Assembly: GCA_963676635.1 (NCBI GenBank)
Contig: OY781105.1
Span: forward strand, 3,286,001 to 3,350,000
Source: GCA-002708315 sp963676635
GTDB taxonomy: Bacteria > Bacteroidota > Bacteroidia > Bacteroidales > F082
Direction: 5' to 3'
DNA length: 64,000 bases
Part shown: positions 1 to 9,950 of the stretch, piece after piece
Layout: the number at the start of each line of letters is the position of its first letter
Position numbering within the stretch: the stretch's first letter is position 1
Made by a program: the position numbers and the translations under genes
The notes under the pieces: model-generated
Seen by the model: the letters and a program-made list of their open reading frames with translations, nothing else
What the model was told of the DNA's origin: nothing
The model's database searches: none

Positions 1-2
1 GT

Positions 3-722
3 CTTAACGGGTATATTATGCAAAGCGATAATGAAGGCAATGCTACATGGGTAGATCCATCATTAATAAACGATGGAGATTGGACCTTATTAGGAAATAA
101 CCTTTATGTAGGGACTGGCAGATATATTGGGATTGGAAAAACAATCCCGACACAGGCATTAGATGTTGTGGGGAATATGAATTTAACAGGTTATATTTAT
201 GGAAATCATAACGATTGGCAGCCTTTAAAGATATTTGGAGGTAGCGATGAAACTGATGGTTCATACATAGCATTGCATAATAATTATGATAATAATGCTT
301 CAGTAAAACTATTTGCACGAGGAAATAGTGGTAGTATTCAATTTCATAACTATCAAAGACAGATAATGACAATAGCTGCAGATAATAATGTTTATATTGG
401 AAATAACAGTGAAAGTGATATTTCAAACCTGATTGTTTATGGAGAGATTAAGTCTCATCTTGTAAGGGTTACATCAGACATTCCATGGCATGATTACGTT
501 TTTGAAAAAGACTATGATTTAATGTCATTAAATCAACTTGAAGATTATATACGTCAGCACAAACACCTCCCCGATATCCCATCAGAAGAAGAAGTACATG
601 AAGAAGGATTAGATATAGCTGAAATGAACGCCCTGCTGCTCAAAAAAGTTGAAGAATTGACTTTGTATATTATTGAGCAGGAGAAGAGGATTGAGATGTT
701 AGAATTGGAAATTAATAAATAG
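3..722 (+). CDS. C-terminal part of a tail-fibre/S74-like surface protein (5' end outside window)
   Basis: The frame is open from the first complete codon at position 3, so the ATG at 18 is probably internal and the gene starts before the window. Visible sequence begins with an N-G-Y-I-M-Q-S-D...G-N-A-T-W stretch, then a glycine-rich I-G-I-G-K segment followed by A-L-D-V-V-G-N. This resembles the stalk of Bacteroidota tail-fibre-like proteins. The last ~60 residues run from H-L-P-D-I-P-S-E-E into a heptad-rich coiled coil ending M-L-E-L-E-I-N-K, the usual end of this group. The role is probably structural at the cell surface; no catalytic motif is seen. It is followed after 8 bp by the next + strand gene. 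Confidence 0.7.
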   Translation, partial: LNGYIMQSDNEGNATWVDPSLINDGDWTLLGNNLYVGTGRYIGIGKTIPTQALDVVGNMNLTGYIYGNHNDWQPLKIFGGSDETDGSYIALHNNYDNNASVKLFARGNSGSIQFHNYQRQIMTIAADNNVYIGNNSESDISNLIVYGEIKSHLVRVTSDIPWHDYVFEKDYDLMSLNQLEDYIRQHKHLPDIPSEEEVHEEGLDIAEMNALLLKKVEELTLYIIEQEKRIEMLELEINK

Positions 723-730
723 TTGAAATA

Positions 731-1660
731 ATGAATTTTCGTTACAATAAAAAGGTATTAAATATTGTAATTGCAATATTAATATGTAGCTTTGGTTATT
801 CTCAATCTGGCGATACTTCAATCAAAAAAATCAGATATATATATGATTCAACTGGTAACTTTGTTGATAAATTAACATTTCATGACTCAATAACCGGGGA
901 ACAGATAAATAGTTTTGATATTCGACAAAATAATCCCTTTAACGGGCTTCCTTATCCGAAATTTAATACCAGATTTTTGTCATATGATGTAAAAGGAGTC
1001 AAGCTTAATGAATTGTCAGAAAAGATAAAAAACCTGAATATTGTGAGTGGTATTACTGATGATTTTGAGTTACTTGGCTCTGCTTATATTTTTTCTGGTG
1101 TTTATGAAAGTAATAATAACTATTCAGTTATAACATACCATTTTAATGTTGGTAATATTGAAGATGTAATTGCATATTGCTCTGTAATATATGTTTTTAA
1201 CAACAGGGGTGAAATTATAAAAACAGTTGATGATATAAGCTCACCGGTTGGTGATAGGGTTTTAACACCTGACGGCAGGTTTTTGGCTGTAGCATATTTG
1301 GGAAATTATAACACTGATTATGAAATAATCTCTGATCAGGGATGTATGATTTATAACTTGGAAAATGATTCCGTAATAAATATGGTTACACCAAAAAAGT
1401 ATAATGGCTTTACAGCTCCAGTAATAGCTGGAACAAAATTGGTTATTAAATGCAGAAACGCAAAAGAAATAAATTACTCTATAATGGATTTCGAAAAAAA
1501 TATTAAATATACCAAGTCATATTCAAAATCCTTAATAAAGAATGGTTTACTTAAAAAGATTACAGATGAGGGTTTTGTGTTTGAGAAAGGAGAAAAAGGA
1601 TCAGGTATCTATAAAACTGATAAATATGAAGAAGATTTTTCAAAATTTCCTATACAATGA
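731..1660 (+). CDS. Secreted protein of unknown function
   Basis: This is a 309-residue protein with a clear N-terminal signal peptide: a basic N-terminus, hydrophobic V-L-N-I-V-I-A-I-L-I-C-S-F-G-Y, and cleavage likely after S-Q. I recognise no family. The mature part is rich in Asn, Asp, Tyr and beta-strand-like alternation (for example L-T-P-D-G-R-F-L-A-V-A-Y-L-G), which suggests a beta-propeller-like fold, as inference only. It has no T9SS sorting domain at the C-terminus. Its stop overlaps the start of the following giant gene by 4 bp (ATGA), so the two are almost certainly co-transcribed and translationally coupled. Confidence 0.75.
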   Translation: MNFRYNKKVLNIVIAILICSFGYSQSGDTSIKKIRYIYDSTGNFVDKLTFHDSITGEQINSFDIRQNNPFNGLPYPKFNTRFLSYDVKGVKLNELSEKIKNLNIVSGITDDFELLGSAYIFSGVYESNNNYSVITYHFNVGNIEDVIAYCSVIYVFNNRGEIIKTVDDISSPVGDRVLTPDGRFLAVAYLGNYNTDYEIISDQGCMIYNLENDSVINMVTPKKYNGFTAPVIAGTKLVIKCRNAKEINYSIMDFEKNIKYTKSYSKSLIKNGLLKKITDEGFVFEKGEKGSGIYKTDKYEEDFSKFPIQ

Positions 1661-4600
1661 AAAATAGTTTTAAATATTGTTTGTGCTTGATTATTCTGAT
1701 TATTAATATCAGGTATTCATATTCCCAACAACGAACATATACAATATACTATGAGGAATGTAACAACTGCAATACTAATAACCAATCATATACAGGCAAT
1801 CAAGCCGCTTTTGATACGGAAGATATTGTATCTGATTTTGGAAGACGTAGAGGAACTGTTTCAAAATGGCATAAGGGTATTGACTATAATTTAGAAGGAC
1901 ACGATTATGTAGGAGATCACCTTTTTTCAGTTTTTGATGGTACAATTGAGAAAATAATTGTCACTTCCGGAAATCAATATAAAATTGTTGTAGTAGATGG
2001 TTATCGTGATCTTGGTTATGGACATATTTTTGAATACGGTGTAGTACCTAACGAGGGTATGAAATATGGAGATATGGTATTAAAAAGAATGGATGATGAC
2101 AATGCAGATTATTATGCAATAATTGATTTAGAAAATGATATTGCATATGGAGAAATAGAAGGTTTTGTTACATATTCAGATGGTACTAATACTACTGAAT
2201 ATGAAGTATTAACATCAATAGACTATGATTCACCGTTAGCAGTCATTGGTCGGTCAGGTGATAATACTGAACCTTATTTTGATTATCATCTACATTTGTA
2301 TTATTTTAAGGACATAAATATTGTAAATAGTAAATTAGGTTATCAGAATAAAAACAATGACAAAGATCCATTGGAGTTCATAAATCATCCATCCACAAAT
2401 TATAATGTAACCATCAAAGGAAAAGAACTTGAAATAAGTGGTCAATCATTTATTAACAATCAAAATATTGTGACTTTTTCAGGGGATAGGACTATCTCAA
2501 TAAATGTAAATTACGCAATGGAAGGAGGTGTAACAGGTTCCAGGTATAATAATGTTGTAATGGATGTTGATGATGTTGAACTTTTCATTAAAGATTATTT
2601 TAAAGAAAGTGAATCTTATGAAAATTGGGGTTCAGATAATTCAAGTTATAAGCATATTCAAGGTCCCTTTTTTGACTCAAAGATATCACACGGTGGGCGT
2701 TTAAATTCAGATAGGTATTTTCAAGAAGGGACACCTAATAATAATACATATGATATTGCCGATGACACTAGGTTGGGCTCAACTACTACAACCGGTATTT
2801 ATCCTTCTGCATATAATTCAAGTTCTGATGGATACCCGTGGGATGATTACTATTTTTCTGATTTTAAAACGCGTATTCATACTAATGATGAATTTGGGCG
2901 TAATCAATGTCAGTATGCTTTATGCAATGAGAAAACAGAAGCCAGATACCCTGATGGGCTTTATCAATTATTTGCTAAAGTAACAACTATAACAGACAAT
3001 ATATTTATTTCTGATGCAACTAATCCAGCAGAAATAATAATCGACAATTTTCGTCCGTTTATTAAAAAGGTGGAGATTCGTCTGGCAGATATACCAACTT
3101 CAGACCCGGAATACTCTAGAAGTTGGGATTGGACAGGAACCCAATATTTATTGGAGCCTTTCCCATGCCCTGGACCTGGTCCGTATGATTATTGTAACAA
3201 TATAAAAACTAACACACCAATAGTAATAAGTGTATATGGATCAGAAGCGATGTCGTCAGTAACCTTAAAGATTAATGATGTTGAGAAACAGACAATGCAA
3301 TATTCTGATGATCAGATAATATGGGAATTTGATATTCCAGCTAGTGATTTAGTTTCAGGTATGAATTATTTAGAAATAAATGGTACAGATCTTGCAGGTA
3401 ATAATATTCTAAGTAGCGCGCAACAAATACCAATACGACAGGATAACAATGTTTGGTCTCCTGACCCAGCAAATTTAACAGGACCGGATTTAAATCATTC
3501 ATTTTATGTTAGAGAAGCAAATGAAATTGATTTTATTGCTAAGCAACTAGGTACTTTTAATAATTATATCAACTTCACTGATATTTCAGAACTTCCGGAA
3601 ATAACATCATATAAATGGGATTTTGGTGATAATTATTTCACTGATTGGAGTGAAGATGATAATGTTATTAACCATCAATATGCTTTCTCGGGCACATATA
3701 TTGTAACACATTGTGTAAGAGATAATGAGAATGAGCATTCGATGATTAAAGCAGTTGTGGTGGAGGATCTTGATATTCCCACTTCGATTTTTTATTATTC
3801 AATAGGTGTTAGCTCAGGTAAGGCAAATACTACGACAGTATCAGTTGATTTTACAGATATGTCAGATGGTATAATAGCCTCCTGGGAGTGGTACTACACA
3901 GGTGAGGATGGTGTACCTGTGTTATTTTCAACAGATCAGAATCCGACGTATGAACTAGAAATGTATACAGAGTATGAAATAGAACTTAAGGTAGGTAATG
4001 GAGCTGGTGAAGATAGTTACATTGTAGATTTTTATTACGATCCGTCCCTAACTCCTTTGGTAACAATAATACCATGGCAGGAAAATTCGTTTTGCTATGA
4101 TTTTGAGGTCGATATAACAAACTTACAGGCAGAATATAATTATACAATTAATTATGGTGATGGGACAAGTGAAACAGTTACGGGAGAACAATTACACTGG
4201 TACACTTTTACTCATCAATATTTCAACTGGGGTACTTATAATGTTTTTGCAGAAGTTACCGGATTTAATGCTGCAAGCAACACGAATGAAACATATTCTT
4301 CAGTAATTGAGATTACAGTATCTCCTGAAGGTTTAAATGTACAGCTTAGTTATAATGCGCCTTCATCTCCTCCTTATCCTGGATGTCAGGAAGTAGAAAT
4401 AAGTGCAACTGTCGGAGGTGGATCATCAGAAGGTTATGGATCATGGTATGTTTATAAGATAGGGGATCCGTCAATTAGTTATATTGAGACTTTTTCATAT
4501 ACTTCTGGTCTGGGTATATTTACATATTCATTCCCAGAAGAGGGTTCGTACAGGATAGGGATAGATGTTTATAGTAACAGTGCACACGGACATGATGATA

Positions 4601-7140
4601 TCACAATTGAGGTAAGCAATGCGCCACAATTTATCCAGGCAGGTTTTTATCCACTTGAACCTATTCAAGTGGGAACTGGTTCTACACAGTTGTTTGAAAG
4701 TTCTTGCTGGCCAGTAGGTGACCCGGGAGTACATGAAAGTTATTGGTACCCTACCAATTTACGATGGACAATTTTCTATAATGATATTGAACAAGATAGT
4801 TATAGTGATAATTTTGATTATAATGAGTATAATTTTGTTCATCCTTACGAATATACTTTTACGAATAGTGGTAATTACAAACTACGTCTTGAAGTCTGGA
4901 ATAATAATTGGTATTCCGAGAGTGAGGTAAGTCCTGAATGTGTTAATTCATTACCATATTATGATTATATTGAGAAAGAAATAATTGTTGGAGATGATTT
5001 TCCTGTGTTAATTGTAAATATTCCGGATCCCTTAGAGATTCATTTTGATAATGAAGTTGGTTTAATGGGGAGTGGGTGGAGTTTTAATTGTATTGAGATT
5101 ACGAACCCAGGAAGCGATCCAATGAGCTTTATTGCAGAATTTGAAACAAATAATAATACAATTTTTGTTGATCAAATAATACCCAGTACAACCCTTGATC
5201 TATCCGATAATGAAACTGCTTCTTTTAGTCTTCATGTTCAAGATAATCTTGAATCAGAATACACCCGTTACGGGATTGTGAAGATACATGGATATGATAC
5301 TGATGGAAATGAAGTACAAAATAGTCCGAAAATAATTCAGGTTGAACAAGATGGGAGCCTTGGTCCTCGAGGTCAATATGTTTATAATAACCCTGAAACA
5401 GGAAACGAAAATTTTGGCACATCTGTCGCTATATATAAAAATCATGCGGTTATAGGTGCTGTTGATGGAAATAATAATGGTTTTGCCTATATCGCTGAGA
5501 AAAATGATTATGGTTACTGGAATGTAGTGGCATCATTATTACCATCAGATAGTTACACAGATCATTTTGGACGGTCAGTTGGTGTATATGAAGATTATGT
5601 TATTGTGGGTGCATCAAATAGGGTTTATTTCTTTACCAAACCTACGTCCGGATGGAGTGGCGATGTTTATTCCATTAATTCTTTTCAGGGGACAGGAGAT
5701 TTTGGTACGAAAGTAGAAATTTGGGATGATTGGGCAGTAGTGAGTAGTCCTGATAATGATATGGTTAAAATCTATTATAGAAACTTGGGTAGTACTAATT
5801 CTTGGGATTTATATACTACATTAACTGGAACATCAGGGTCAAAATTTGGTTATAATATTTCACTTTATAATGAGTACCTTGCAGTTGGAGCTCCATATAT
5901 TGATAAAGGAGAGATTCATATCTTTAACAGGAATAAAAATTCTGCCAATGACTGGTTATTGGAACAAGTAATTAGCGCAGCAAATAGTTCCCCCAATAAT
6001 GCATTTCTTGGAGGGAAAGGGTTTGATTTATTTGATAATAAGTTATTTTGTTCGCAGCGATATTATAGTGATTATTTTGACATTGATCAAATCTACTTAA
6101 GAGTTTTCCAGCGTGATAACGATGGTACTTGGAATTGGAATTCTACTACCGAGGCCATTACGCCCTCAACTACAGCTGTTGCATATCCTAGTTTATTTAA
6201 GGAATATGCTGGAAATAATTGTGTAATTTTTCCAGGTATTAATAATGGAACAGTAAACTGTACTGATGGTTTGTATAGCAAACAATATGATGTAGAGACA
6301 GGTTATGGTGATATTCTAGGCGGAATAGTAACTTGTTGGCCTTTTATTTCTTTTCTTCCTGAACCTATACAATATGTAACTGTTCCCTGGAATAGTGGTT
6401 CACAGTTTGGTTCTTCTCTTGATTCTGATTACAGAAGTGTTATTTTAGGAGGACCAAATAAGAACGGAGAAACCATTAATGATTGTGGTGCAGTTTATAT
6501 TGTTGATTATCGTTACAAAAGTTTTTGCGAAGCTAATACTTCTTTAATTTTTGAAAATTTTGAAAAGCCGGCTGGTACCTACCCGGATATTGAGGCAAAT
6601 ACAATAACATTAGGTGGAAGGGGATTTGATGCGATTATACATGATGCTGCTGAGATATCCTATTTTGCGAACGAGATTGTACTAGATGACGGATTCTTTG
6701 CTGATGAGGGATCTGAATTCTTAGCTGAAGCGATAGAATGTGAGCCAGTTGTATCTAAAAGTAATTCACCTGAGAATTATGAATATCTTTCTGAGAATAG
6801 TTTTGAAGATACAGATTCGCGAAATATGGAACAAATAGATTTTGCGGATTATAAGGTTGTTGAATTAACAAAACTCAGGAAATTGTTGGAGCACCAGGTA
6901 CAGGGATTTCCATGGTTTGAGATCAATTTCTTCCACGATATAGACAGAATGGATATTATTGATGAAGATTACAAAATAATAGCATCAATTGATGATCCAA
7001 ATCCAATTATTTGTCTTTTTAGAAAAGATAGACTTCCGGATAAGTATAATATTTTGTTGCAAATAGGCGAGCGAAAATTCATAATACGTCTTTTTAATCC
7101 ATCAGATAATCAAAAAGAAGATGAAAAAACATTTAATTAA
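1657..7140 (+). CDS. Giant secreted M23-peptidase / PKD / FG-GAP repeat protein
   Basis: This 1,827-residue protein starts with a signal peptide (to about residue 24). An N-terminal lysostaphin-type M23 metallopeptidase domain follows. Both zinc motifs are intact: H72-x3-D76 (H-K-G-I-D) and H211-x-H213 (H-L-H). Several Ig-like/PKD domains lie around residues 630-900, seen as W-D-F-G-D, I-N-Y-G-D-G and the matching F-x-x-x-G-T-Y motifs. About residues 1250-1610 carry FG-GAP-like blades of the type F-G-x-S-V...V-x-G-A. Near 1640-1700 is a short I-T-L-G-G-R-G-F...F-A-D-E-G-S-E-F module common in Bacteroidota surface proteins, then a charged tail. No canonical T9SS type A domain is seen at the extreme C-terminus. 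Cell-wall or peptide cleavage is the likely activity; the repeats suggest binding. It overlaps the previous gene by 4 bp and the next by 20 bp. Confidence 0.85.
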   Translation: MKNSFKYCLCLIILIINIRYSYSQQRTYTIYYEECNNCNTNNQSYTGNQAAFDTEDIVSDFGRRRGTVSKWHKGIDYNLEGHDYVGDHLFSVFDGTIEKIIVTSGNQYKIVVVDGYRDLGYGHIFEYGVVPNEGMKYGDMVLKRMDDDNADYYAIIDLENDIAYGEIEGFVTYSDGTNTTEYEVLTSIDYDSPLAVIGRSGDNTEPYFDYHLHLYYFKDINIVNSKLGYQNKNNDKDPLEFINHPSTNYNVTIKGKELEISGQSFINNQNIVTFSGDRTISINVNYAMEGGVTGSRYNNVVMDVDDVELFIKDYFKESESYENWGSDNSSYKHIQGPFFDSKISHGGRLNSDRYFQEGTPNNNTYDIADDTRLGSTTTTGIYPSAYNSSSDGYPWDDYYFSDFKTRIHTNDEFGRNQCQYALCNEKTEARYPDGLYQLFAKVTTITDNIFISDATNPAEIIIDNFRPFIKKVEIRLADIPTSDPEYSRSWDWTGTQYLLEPFPCPGPGPYDYCNNIKTNTPIVISVYGSEAMSSVTLKINDVEKQTMQYSDDQIIWEFDIPASDLVSGMNYLEINGTDLAGNNILSSAQQIPIRQDNNVWSPDPANLTGPDLNHSFYVREANEIDFIAKQLGTFNNYINFTDISELPEITSYKWDFGDNYFTDWSEDDNVINHQYAFSGTYIVTHCVRDNENEHSMIKAVVVEDLDIPTSIFYYSIGVSSGKANTTTVSVDFTDMSDGIIASWEWYYTGEDGVPVLFSTDQNPTYELEMYTEYEIELKVGNGAGEDSYIVDFYYDPSLTPLVTIIPWQENSFCYDFEVDITNLQAEYNYTINYGDGTSETVTGEQLHWYTFTHQYFNWGTYNVFAEVTGFNAASNTNETYSSVIEITVSPEGLNVQLSYNAPSSPPYPGCQEVEISATVGGGSSEGYGSWYVYKIGDPSISYIETFSYTSGLGIFTYSFPEEGSYRIGIDVYSNSAHGHDDITIEVSNAPQFIQAGFYPLEPIQVGTGSTQLFESSCWPVGDPGVHESYWYPTNLRWTIFYNDIEQDSYSDNFDYNEYNFVHPYEYTFTNSGNYKLRLEVWNNNWYSESEVSPECVNSLPYYDYIEKEIIVGDDFPVLIVNIPDPLEIHFDNEVGLMGSGWSFNCIEITNPGSDPMSFIAEFETNNNTIFVDQIIPSTTLDLSDNETASFSLHVQDNLESEYTRYGIVKIHGYDTDGNEVQNSPKIIQVEQDGSLGPRGQYVYNNPETGNENFGTSVAIYKNHAVIGAVDGNNNGFAYIAEKNDYGYWNVVASLLPSDSYTDHFGRSVGVYEDYVIVGASNRVYFFTKPTSGWSGDVYSINSFQGTGDFGTKVEIWDDWAVVSSPDNDMVKIYYRNLGSTNSWDLYTTLTGTSGSKFGYNISLYNEYLAVGAPYIDKGEIHIFNRNKNSANDWLLEQVISAANSSPNNAFLGGKGFDLFDNKLFCSQRYYSDYFDIDQIYLRVFQRDNDGTWNWNSTTEAITPSTTAVAYPSLFKEYAGNNCVIFPGINNGTVNCTDGLYSKQYDVETGYGDILGGIVTCWPFISFLPEPIQYVTVPWNSGSQFGSSLDSDYRSVILGGPNKNGETINDCGAVYIVDYRYKSFCEANTSLIFENFEKPAGTYPDIEANTITLGGRGFDAIIHDAAEISYFANEIVLDDGFFADEGSEFLAEAIECEPVVSKSNSPENYEYLSENSFEDTDSRNMEQIDFADYKVVELTKLRKLLEHQVQGFPWFEINFFHDIDRMDIIDEDYKIIASIDDPNPIICLFRKDRLPDKYNILLQIGERKFIIRLFNPSDNQKEDEKTFN

Positions 7141-8764
7141 ATATATATTTATAATACATATTATTACATTGTCAACGATATCAGTTTGTCAAGTAGATGA
7201 TAATGCCTGGATTAAATCATTTGGGGGTATTAATTCTGATATGGCAAAATCTGTTTGCTCTGATGGCTATGGGAATATTTATGTTACTGGTTATTTCCAG
7301 GGAGAAGCTAGCTTTGATAAGATAGAAGAACAAACAAATGGAGATACAGATATTTTTATTGCTAAGCTTGACTCCTATGGCAATTTGGATTGGGTAAAAA
7401 CTTTTGGTGGTGATGTACGAAGAAACTTAATAGCAACTGAATTAGGTATTTCAATTTGCTATTATGAAAACAGTATATTGGTGTCAGGTATTTTTTCAGG
7501 TAAAGTCGAATTTGGAGATACAACGGTTATTTCAAAAGGCGGTAATGACATATTTGTTTTAAATCTGGATGATAAAGGAAAGGTTAAAAATGTAGTTACG
7601 TTGGGAAGCCGTTCCCACGACCATATCTTCGAGATGTGTACCACAAAAGATAATCAGATTATTTTAACAGGTATATTTGGTTCTACACCAGAATACGATA
7701 ATTATAAACGAAACAATAACATGTCATATTGTTTCTTAGCCTCAATCGAAATGGATGGGGAGTTATATTTTTTGGATAATCTTGTATGCACAGGTGCTAT
7801 TACAAATTCTTGTATTTCATCTGATTGTGAAGGTAATATCTTTCAAACGATATCTTTTTCAAATACACTTGAAGTGGATGAAATACAATACAATTCACTT
7901 GGAAAAACTGATTCTTTTGTACAGAAATTTTCCGCATCAAATAATAAAATATGGAATAAACATATTTCTGGTAAAAACAGCATTTACATTAATAGTATTG
8001 ATGTAAAAGGTGAAAAACTTTTATTAGCCGGAACATTCTTGGGAGATGTTATTTTTGGAAATGATACCTTGAGGTCAATAGGAAAAAGTGATTGTTTCTT
8101 GATGAGTCTGGACAGTGATGGAGATTTTTCTAGAAGTATTAGTTTTGGAGGGCTAGGAAATGATGTCGCTAAATCGGTTATTGCTGATAATAAATATGGT
8201 ATCGCTTTCAGTTCTGTAATTGGTGAGAATGCCTTAATCGAGCATGACACAATAAGATCAGAAGGTTATAATGATATTGTTTCGATTTTTCTTGATAATG
8301 ATTTTACTATTCTAGGAGTTTATCAGGCAAATTTTCCTGTCTGTGGACAAGTTCAGTCAACAATAATCTCCCTGGATAATTTATTAATAGCTGGAAATTA
8401 TAGATATAATCTTCCTAATGAAAGTAGAGATGTATTTTCTGAGGGCAGTGATGATATACTAATATCTTCTATACCAGTAGATAATATCCTTACTTATGAT
8501 GATAATAAAAGCTTTCTTTATCAAAGTAATATTGTAATACTACCTAATCCTTCAAGTGGTTTGTTTAAAATTACAAGTTCAGATAATAAGATATTGAATT
8601 CCACAATTCGGGTTGTTTCTATAAACGGTATTGAGTTGAAAACAATTTCAAACTTTAAAATACCGGGTGAAATTGATATATTACATTATAGTAACGGTAT
8701 TTATTTTTTCGATATTTCGTATGGTAATAAAACTGAAATTAGAAAGGTTATTGTAAAGCACTAA
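7121..8764 (+). CDS. SBBP beta-propeller protein with T9SS type A sorting domain
   Basis: A 547-residue secreted protein with an N-terminal signal peptide (hydrophobic to about residue 24). It contains repeated blades of SBBP type, such as W-I-K-S-F-G-G...A-K-S-V-C-S-D-G-Y-G-N-I-Y-V-T-G-Y-F and W-V-K-T-F-G-G-D. The last ~80 residues form a T9SS type A sorting domain: I-L-P-N-P-S-S-G-L-F near the start, then I-N-G-I-E-L, Y-S-N-G-I-Y-F-F-D-I and a terminal K-V-I-V-K-H. It is therefore predicted to be exported by T9SS and attached at the surface or released. The start ATG lies inside the 3' end of the giant M23 gene (20-bp overlap in another frame), placing it in the same operon. Ligand unknown. 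Confidence 0.85.
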   Translation: MKKHLIKYIFIIHIITLSTISVCQVDDNAWIKSFGGINSDMAKSVCSDGYGNIYVTGYFQGEASFDKIEEQTNGDTDIFIAKLDSYGNLDWVKTFGGDVRRNLIATELGISICYYENSILVSGIFSGKVEFGDTTVISKGGNDIFVLNLDDKGKVKNVVTLGSRSHDHIFEMCTTKDNQIILTGIFGSTPEYDNYKRNNNMSYCFLASIEMDGELYFLDNLVCTGAITNSCISSDCEGNIFQTISFSNTLEVDEIQYNSLGKTDSFVQKFSASNNKIWNKHISGKNSIYINSIDVKGEKLLLAGTFLGDVIFGNDTLRSIGKSDCFLMSLDSDGDFSRSISFGGLGNDVAKSVIADNKYGIAFSSVIGENALIEHDTIRSEGYNDIVSIFLDNDFTILGVYQANFPVCGQVQSTIISLDNLLIAGNYRYNLPNESRDVFSEGSDDILISSIPVDNILTYDDNKSFLYQSNIVILPNPSSGLFKITSSDNKILNSTIRVVSINGIELKTISNFKIPGEIDILHYSNGIYFFDISYGNKTEIRKVIVKH

Positions 8765-8850
8765 TGAAAATAGTTAATAATATTTTAAATAATCACCATA
8801 GTTAAATAAATGCTTAAATTGAATATAAGAATAAACTTAAACATCAAAAA

Positions 8851-9948
8851 ATGAAAACACAAAAAATCGTAATTAAAGCTGTAAGCTTTCTTTTTATTTT
8901 ATTATCATTATTTGCTATTGTTAATTGTTCAAAGAACAATTCCCGTGTAGTACCCTCAAATGATTCAGGGGATGAAATTGTTGAAGAATCAATTGTTAAT
9001 AACATTCATAGTTTTCTTGAGAAATCTGCCTTAGCAAGGGAGGGAGGTGTTTTAAAGAGTTCAACAGAAATTACAGTTGATTCTGCTAAATTTTTAGTGG
9101 GTTCAACAATAAATTATACATATGGATACGCAACAAGTGGATACCAAAGGTCTATTTGGGATACTTTATATGTAGGCATTCCTGTTAATTTTGGTACAGG
9201 AATGGTTTACTATGATGCAGCAGTTAGTGCCTATAATGAATGTGTTGACAGTTTAATTTCGCTTTATAGAGCAATTGAAGATACTACTAAAATATTTGTT
9301 GGTATTTCGATGGAAGATCTTGGTACAAATGGATCGTTGCAAAGAGAATTACTAATAATAGCTCATTTTGGAACAGGTGGATGTAAATTATCTATATTAA
9401 ATCAAAATGGATTGTTTAATTTTGATGATGAATATTGGTATAGAGATAACTCCTACAATTGTCTAGAACAAGGGAATTTAGGTGCTCCTGATATTCTTGA
9501 GAGGGAGATACTATTTAAGTTTTTACCCGCTCCCGTGCCAGGTTATCATGTTTGGTTTGAATCTGAGACTACTGACTTTGAGCCAGATTATAATATTTTT
9601 CAAGGAGATGGAAATATAGATAACTATTGTGATTATTTCATATTTTATGCTAACTCGAATGTTGGGACTATTGATAATAATACCAAATGCCTTGGATATA
9701 ATCAGCAAGGTTTTGGCATTTCTGAAATGGATTATTATTTAGATTGTGCGGACTCAATTACGAGGTATGGTTTGGAAGAAGAAAATCCATATGACTATTC
9801 TTTTTACACATGTTCTATTATTAGCCATAATCCAACTATTAATGGGGTGGAAATACTTGAGCATGATTTCGGTTTTAAATTTGCTAAAAAGCATTTATCT
9901 CCCAATCCTGTGGGTGGAGGAATCTATCCCATTCCAATAGCTGATTAA
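8851..9948 (+). CDS. Putative lipoprotein of unknown function
   Basis: A 365-residue protein with a lipoprotein signal: hydrophobic segment ending L-F-A-I-V-N-C, lipobox Cys at residue 27, followed by S-K-N-N-S. The mature part is rich in aromatic and acidic residues and carries a scatter of cysteines. I recognise no family and no catalytic motif. The sequence before the end (H-L-S-P-N-P-V-G-G-G-I-Y-P-I) faintly recalls the P-N-P box of sorting domains, but the domain is not complete. It starts 86 bp after the SBBP gene and ends 2 bp before the next ATG, so it is likely co-expressed with the downstream paralogue. Confidence 0.7.
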   Translation: MKTQKIVIKAVSFLFILLSLFAIVNCSKNNSRVVPSNDSGDEIVEESIVNNIHSFLEKSALAREGGVLKSSTEITVDSAKFLVGSTINYTYGYATSGYQRSIWDTLYVGIPVNFGTGMVYYDAAVSAYNECVDSLISLYRAIEDTTKIFVGISMEDLGTNGSLQRELLIIAHFGTGGCKLSILNQNGLFNFDDEYWYRDNSYNCLEQGNLGAPDILEREILFKFLPAPVPGYHVWFESETTDFEPDYNIFQGDGNIDNYCDYFIFYANSNVGTIDNNTKCLGYNQQGFGISEMDYYLDCADSITRYGLEEENPYDYSFYTCSIISHNPTINGVEILEHDFGFKFAKKHLSPNPVGGGIYPIPIAD

Positions 9949-9950
9949 TT

